Origin: Pseudomonadota bacterium
Lineage (GTDB): Bacteria; Pseudomonadota; Alphaproteobacteria; Rhizobiales; Xanthobacteraceae
Length of the DNA: 5,116 nucleotides
Direction: 5' to 3'
Assembly: GCA_023405565.1 (NCBI GenBank)
Contig: JAEXXW010000328.1
Span: forward strand, 1 to 5,116
Below are positions 3,475 to 5,116 of the stretch, piece after piece (the stretch's first letter is position 1; every line of letters begins with the position of its first letter). Under the pieces are notes generated by a model. It saw only the letters and a program-made list of their open reading frames with translations, was not told where the DNA came from and ran no database searches. The position numbers were made by a program, and so were the translations under genes.

Positions 3475-4947
3475 TCAAGAGAGACCGAGTTTGGACTTCA
3501 ACAGGTCGTTGACCGCCTGCGGATTGGCCTTGCCGCCGGATGACTTCATCACCTGACCGACGAACCAGCCGATCGCCTTCGGATTGGTTTTGGCGTCAGC
3601 AACCTTGTCCGGGTTCGCGGCAACGATCTCGTCGACAACCTTTTCGATCGCACCGAGATCGGTGACCTGCTTCAGGCCGCGCTGTTCGACAATGGCGCGC
3701 GGATCGCCACCCTCGGTCCAGACGATTTCGAAGAGATCCTTGGCGATCTTGCCGGAAATCGTCTTGTCGCCGATCAGATCAAGGATCGCGCCAAGCTGAG
3801 CGGACGAGATCGGCGATGCGCCGATATCCTTGCCCTCTTTGTTCAGCCGGCCGGCCAGTTCGTTGATCACCCAGTTCGCAGCAAGCTTCGGGTCGCGGCC
3901 CTTGGCCACGGCTTCGAAGAATTCGGCAGTCTCGCGCTCCGCGATCAGGACACCGGCATCATAAGCCTGCAGTCCGTAGCCATCGATGAAGCGGGCTTTC
4001 TTCTCGTCGGGCAGTTCCGGCAGGTTGGCTTTCAGCGCATCGACATAAGCGTCGTCGAATTCCAGCGGCAGCAAGTCCGGATCGGGGAAGTAACGATAGT
4101 CGTGCGCCTCTTCCTTGGACCGCATCGAGCGGGTTTCGCCCTTGTTCGGATCGAACAGCCGCGTCTCCTGGACGATGCTGCCCCCCTCCTCGATGATCTC
4201 GATCTGGCGGCGCGCCTCATACTCGATGGCCTGACCGATGAAGCGGATCGAATTGACGTTCTTGATCTCGCAACGCGTGCCGAGATTGTCGCCCGGCCGC
4301 CGCACCGACACGTTTACGTCGGCGCGAAGGTTGCCCTTCTCCATGTCGCCATCGCAGGTGCCGAGATAGCGCAGGATCGAGCGCAGCTTCGAGACGTAGG
4401 CCTTGGCCTGTTCCGACGAACGGATATCCGGCTTCGACACGATCTCCATCAGCGCGACGCCAGAGCGATTGAGGTCGACCAGCGACATGGTCGGATGCTG
4501 GTCGTGGATGCTCTTGCCGGCATCCTGCTCGAGATGCACGCGCTCGATGCCGACATCGATGCTACAGCCATCCGGCAGATCGACCGTCACCACGCCTTCG
4601 CCGACGATCGGCGACTTGTACTGGCTGATCTGATAGCCCTGCGGCAGATCAGGATAAAAGTAATTTTTGCGGTCAAACACCGACCTGTTGTTGATCTGTG
4701 CCTTGAGGCCGAGGCCGGTGCGGATCGCCTGCTTGACGCATTCCTCGTTGATGACCGGCAGCATGCCCGGCATCGCCGCATCGACCAGCGAGACATGCGA
4801 ATTGGGTTCGCCGCCGAACGCGGTCGAGGCGCCGGAGAAGAGTTTGGATTCCGATGTGACCTGGGCATGGACTTCCATGCCGATCACGACTTCCCAGTCG
4901 CCATCGAAACCGCGGATCAGGTTCGGGTTTTTCGCAGGAGCCGCCAT
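3475..4947 (-). CDS. gatB: Asp-tRNA(Asn)/Glu-tRNA(Gln) amidotransferase subunit B
   Basis: GatB binds mischarged Glu-tRNA(Gln) or Asp-tRNA(Asn), activates the acyl group with ATP and transfers ammonia delivered from GatA, giving correct Gln-tRNA and Asn-tRNA. It acts in the cytoplasm as part of GatCAB. The product is 490 residues, a normal full length. IGMEVHAQ (22-29) opens the catalytic cradle and carries the conserved Glu25/His27 pair typical of the metal site. [17 protein letters not shown] (94-110) and the family signature [13 protein letters not shown] (158-170) follow, then [11 protein letters not shown] (205-215) and [11 protein letters not shown] (282-292). The C-terminal part (about 340-490) is the helical GatB/YqeY tRNA-binding domain, ending in LKSKLGLS. 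I prefer the ATG at 4945-4947. Three in-frame GTG codons stand directly before it, and the ribosome-binding signal (GAGG) is weak, which fits coupling to gatA translation. Confidence 0.97.
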   Translation of the reverse strand: MAAPAKNPNLIRGFDGDWEVVIGMEVHAQVTSESKLFSGASTAFGGEPNSHVSLVDAAMPGMLPVINEECVKQAIRTGLGLKAQINNRSVFDRKNYFYPDLPQGYQISQYKSPIVGEGVVTVDLPDGCSIDVGIERVHLEQDAGKSIHDQHPTMSLVDLNRSGVALMEIVSKPDIRSSEQAKAYVSKLRSILRYLGTCDGDMEKGNLRADVNVSVRRPGDNLGTRCEIKNVNSIRFIGQAIEYEARRQIEIIEEGGSIVQETRLFDPNKGETRSMRSKEEAHDYRYFPDPDLLPLEFDDAYVDALKANLPELPDEKKARFIDGYGLQAYDAGVLIAERETAEFFEAVAKGRDPKLAANWVINELAGRLNKEGKDIGASPISSAQLGAILDLIGDKTISGKIAKDLFEIVWTEGGDPRAIVEQRGLKQVTDLGAIEKVVDEIVAANPDKVADAKTNPKAIGWFVGQVMKSSGGKANPQAVNDLLKSKLGLS

Positions 4948-5116
4948 CACCACCACGCCTCGGCCGAATAAGACCCGGCCGCCTGCTCGATCACTTCGCC
5001 CAGCGAGAACAATGTCTCTTCGTCGAATGGCCGGCCGATCAGTTGCAGGCCGAGCGGCAAGCCCTCCTCCGACAAACCGGCCGGAACGGCGATGCCGGGA
5101 AGACCGGCCATGTTCA
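4947..5116 (-). CDS. gatA: Asp-tRNA(Asn)/Glu-tRNA(Gln) amidotransferase subunit A, C-terminal end (partial)
   Basis: GatA is the amidase-signature subunit that releases ammonia from glutamine for GatB. Only the last 55 codons and the stop lie in the window; the catalytic Lys-Ser-Ser triad is outside it. The visible part starts [14 protein letters not shown], continues with [16 protein letters not shown] and ends in AEAWW, all typical of the GatA C-terminus in this bacterial group. The frame is open to the window edge. Its stop TGA (4947-4949) shares one base with the ATG of gatB (TGATG), so ribosomes can pass directly from one gene to the next; together they form the gat operon, with gatC probably further upstream. 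Confidence 0.95.
   Translation of the reverse strand, partial: NMAGLPGIAVPAGLSEEGLPLGLQLIGRPFDEETLFSLGEVIEQAAGSYSAEAWW

Noticed and set aside
4102..4971. Plus-strand 289-codon frame opposite gatB and gatA
   Set aside because: It is a long antisense shadow, common in GC-rich genes; GatB on the other strand is certain.
1..5116. CRISPR array, insertion sequence, integrase or known defence genes
   Set aside because: No regularly spaced repeats, transposase, recombinase or nuclease motifs are visible. The tRNA at the left edge shows no attachment-site duplication in this window.

Overview
The window looks like chromosome of an alphaproteobacterium, most likely of the Bradyrhizobium/Rhodopseudomonas/Afipia group (Nitrobacteraceae). 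The evidence is the wording of the GatA and GatB proteins, a YfcG-type glutathione transferase, a one-repeat Sel1 protein and coding DNA of roughly 60-68% GC in the lines I counted. The genus call is inference.

Layout, left to right. Positions 1-37 hold the 5' half of a minus-strand tRNA-Ser, cut by the window edge exactly at its anticodon GCT. Positions 144-413 (minus) encode an 89-residue single-repeat Sel1-like protein; its leader contains two tandem hairpins. A convincing intrinsic terminator (679-710) closes the next minus-strand gene (765-1613), a Nu-class/YfcG-like glutathione transferase with an unusual lysine/serine-rich N-terminal tail of about 50 residues. Divergent from it, 1758-2144 (plus) encodes a small exported protein with a signal peptide, a charged Lys/Ala/Arg helix and a C-terminal block with two cysteines. 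A strong hairpin (2262-2303) separates this gene from a convergent minus-strand microgene (2392-2475) whose 27-residue product is almost pure Lys/Ala/Arg/Thr, like a histone H1 tail. The microgene is too short for ordinary gene callers.

From 2476 to 3443 there is almost 1 kb with no gene I can support. It is clearly lower in GC (about 52% over 2521-3420 by hand count) and rich in perfect or near-perfect dyads, including a 16-bp palindrome, an 8+8 bp inverted repeat and an A6T7 tract.

The right third is housekeeping. gatB (3475-4947) and the last 55 codons of gatA (4947-5116) lie on the minus strand and overlap by one base. Their products are the B and A subunits of the Asp-tRNA(Asn)/Glu-tRNA(Gln) amidotransferase. 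A 9-bp hairpin sits 10 bases after the gatB stop.

No mobile element, CRISPR array or known defence system is visible. The points worth a second look are the basic microprotein, the basic tail on the glutathione transferase, the structured Sel1 leader and the dyad-rich gene-less interval. I see no proof of a new system; these are leads.
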